Assembly: GCA_004020645.1 (NCBI GenBank)
Contig: SAQL01000026.1
Span: 21,089-85,088 of the forward strand
Direction: 5' to 3'
Source of the DNA: Mesorhizobium sp.
GTDB taxonomy: Bacteria; Pseudomonadota; Alphaproteobacteria; Rhizobiales; Rhizobiaceae
DNA length: 64,000 bases
A program made the position numbers and the translations under genes. A model generated the notes under the pieces. The model searched no databases. It was not told where the DNA came from and saw only the letters and a list, made by a program, of their open reading frames with translations. Each line of letters starts with the position of its first letter. Position 1 is the stretch's first letter. This document shows positions 63,517 to 64,000 of this stretch, piece after piece.

Positions 63517-63711
63517 ATGAGTTTCATCGGAGCCCTGAGCGGGCCGATACGCTTTCCACCGCCGGCAAGCCGCCGTTGGTGGACAAAAGTCAGCAGCGGC
63601 GCGCGCAAACTCGCGATGCTTGTTCTGTTGGCGATAACGCTCACGGTTCTGATCGCATTGGCCGCCATGGCGTATTTGGCTAACGTTCCCGTAGTTGACA
63701 TGCGTCTGTAG
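63517..63711 (+). CDS. small single-span membrane protein (64 aa)
   Basis: A basic N-terminal region of about 30 residues (RRWWTKVSSGARKL) is followed by one hydrophobic segment (AMLVLLAITLTVLIALAAMA). GAGAG lies about ten bases before the ATG. No family recognised. It could be real or a spurious frame next to the repeat. Confidence 0.45.
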   Translation: MSFIGALSGPIRFPPPASRRWWTKVSSGARKLAMLVLLAITLTVLIALAAMAYLANVPVVDMRL

Positions 63712-63729
63712 CTCCATGGATCGACCAGT

Positions 63730-64000
63730 CGCTGCGACCCGGCCGCGCTATGCGCTCAAGCGAAACCGTGTGACGTCGATGGCCGCGGCCATCAGCGTCT
63801 GCGTGTAGATAGCTTGCGGATTGCTGAAGATCGCCTCAGTCGGCCCTTCCTCGACGATCTTGCCCTGCTTCATGACGATGATGTAGTCGGCCATGGCGCG
63901 CACGACGGCGAGATCATGGCTGATGAACAGGTAGGACAGTTCATAGTCGGCCTGCAGCTTGCGCAGCAGCTCGACGATCTGCTTCTGGACGGAGCGGTCG
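63730..64000. repeat. direct repeat, right copy
   Basis: Partner of 58347-58617, offset by 5383 bp with no indels. It continues past the window edge. Confidence 0.9.
63748..64000 (-). CDS. oligopeptide ABC ATPase (DppF/AppF type), C-terminal part, runs off the edge
   Basis: The visible 84 codons encode DRSVQKQIVELLRKLQADYE, LSYLFISHDLAVVRAMADYI and the C-terminal QAIYTQTLMAAAIDVTRF. This copy is probably the intact gene and the start of a peptide-transport operon to the right, but that lies outside the window. Confidence 0.75.
   Translation of the reverse strand, partial: DRSVQKQIVELLRKLQADYELSYLFISHDLAVVRAMADYIIVMKQGKIVEEGPTEAIFSNPQAIYTQTLMAAAIDVTRFRLSA

Overview
The window reads as chromosomal DNA of a GC-rich alphaproteobacterium of the Rhizobiales, most like Mesorhizobium or a close relative. 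This is inferred from the matABC/matR malonate operon, a RirA-type iron box (TGA-N9-TCA), EcfG/RpoE2-type stress promoters (GGAAC-N18/19-TT), a DUF680-like small secreted protein, a DUF1127 protein and many solute ABC importers. No rRNA, tRNA, CRISPR array, phage or intact insertion sequence was recognised.

Layout. 1-7947 (+): a catabolic operon with an SDR dehydrogenase (cut by the left edge), a complete spermidine/putrescine-type ABC importer, a HisD-family polyol dehydrogenase resembling sulfopropanediol dehydrogenase HpsN, a zinc alcohol dehydrogenase and a GntR/HutC repressor. 8139-13380: malonate transport and catabolism (matC, matB, matA on -, matR divergent on +). 13603-17540: a glycogen-debranching-type glucosidase and a GT4 glycosyltransferase on -, divergent from two tiny hydrophilic proteins on +, with back-to-back EcfG promoters between them. 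17637-23476 (+): a Liv-type amino-acid/amide ABC importer preceded by a 27-codon coupled leader ORF, then a diacylglycerol-kinase-like lipid kinase. 23610-28248: a lipoprotein, an iron/siderophore ABC importer behind a RirA-type box (its ATPase is frameshifted near the 3' end) and a divergent methyltransferase.

28297-39718 (-): a nine-gene polyol operon. It has a ribose-type importer, a SorC regulator, an aldo/keto reductase, a GlpD/EryB-like dehydrogenase, a class I aldolase, an FGGY kinase carrying a frameshift, and a GMC oxidoreductase. It looks like an erythritol-type locus in which an aldolase takes the place of the usual isomerases. 39884-42565: decayed siderophore-uptake genes beside an intact ABC exporter.

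42749-56234: a regulatory and envelope region. A berberine-type FAD oxidase has a truncated second copy of its 5' end and promoter. A large multi-PAS hybrid histidine kinase is followed by an OmpR-type regulator. Then come a secreted TPR protein, a DUF1127 protein, a HAD acid phosphatase and a DUF6600-type protein with a six-unit tandem repeat. A composite element (GTTTC-N27/28-GTTTC-N4-GTTTC, or the reverse complement) recurs five times here, at the oxidase copies, the kinase and the DUF1127 gene. It is the most novel-looking signal in the window.

56806-64000: a mosaic of intact genes (GT4 transferase, AraC regulator, alpha/beta hydrolase, a second TPR paralogue, a small membrane protein) and gene remnants. 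It is flanked by near-identical direct copies of the 3' end of an oligopeptide ABC ATPase gene, one truncated and one running off the right edge. That pattern fits single-crossover insertion or a large tandem duplication with decay.
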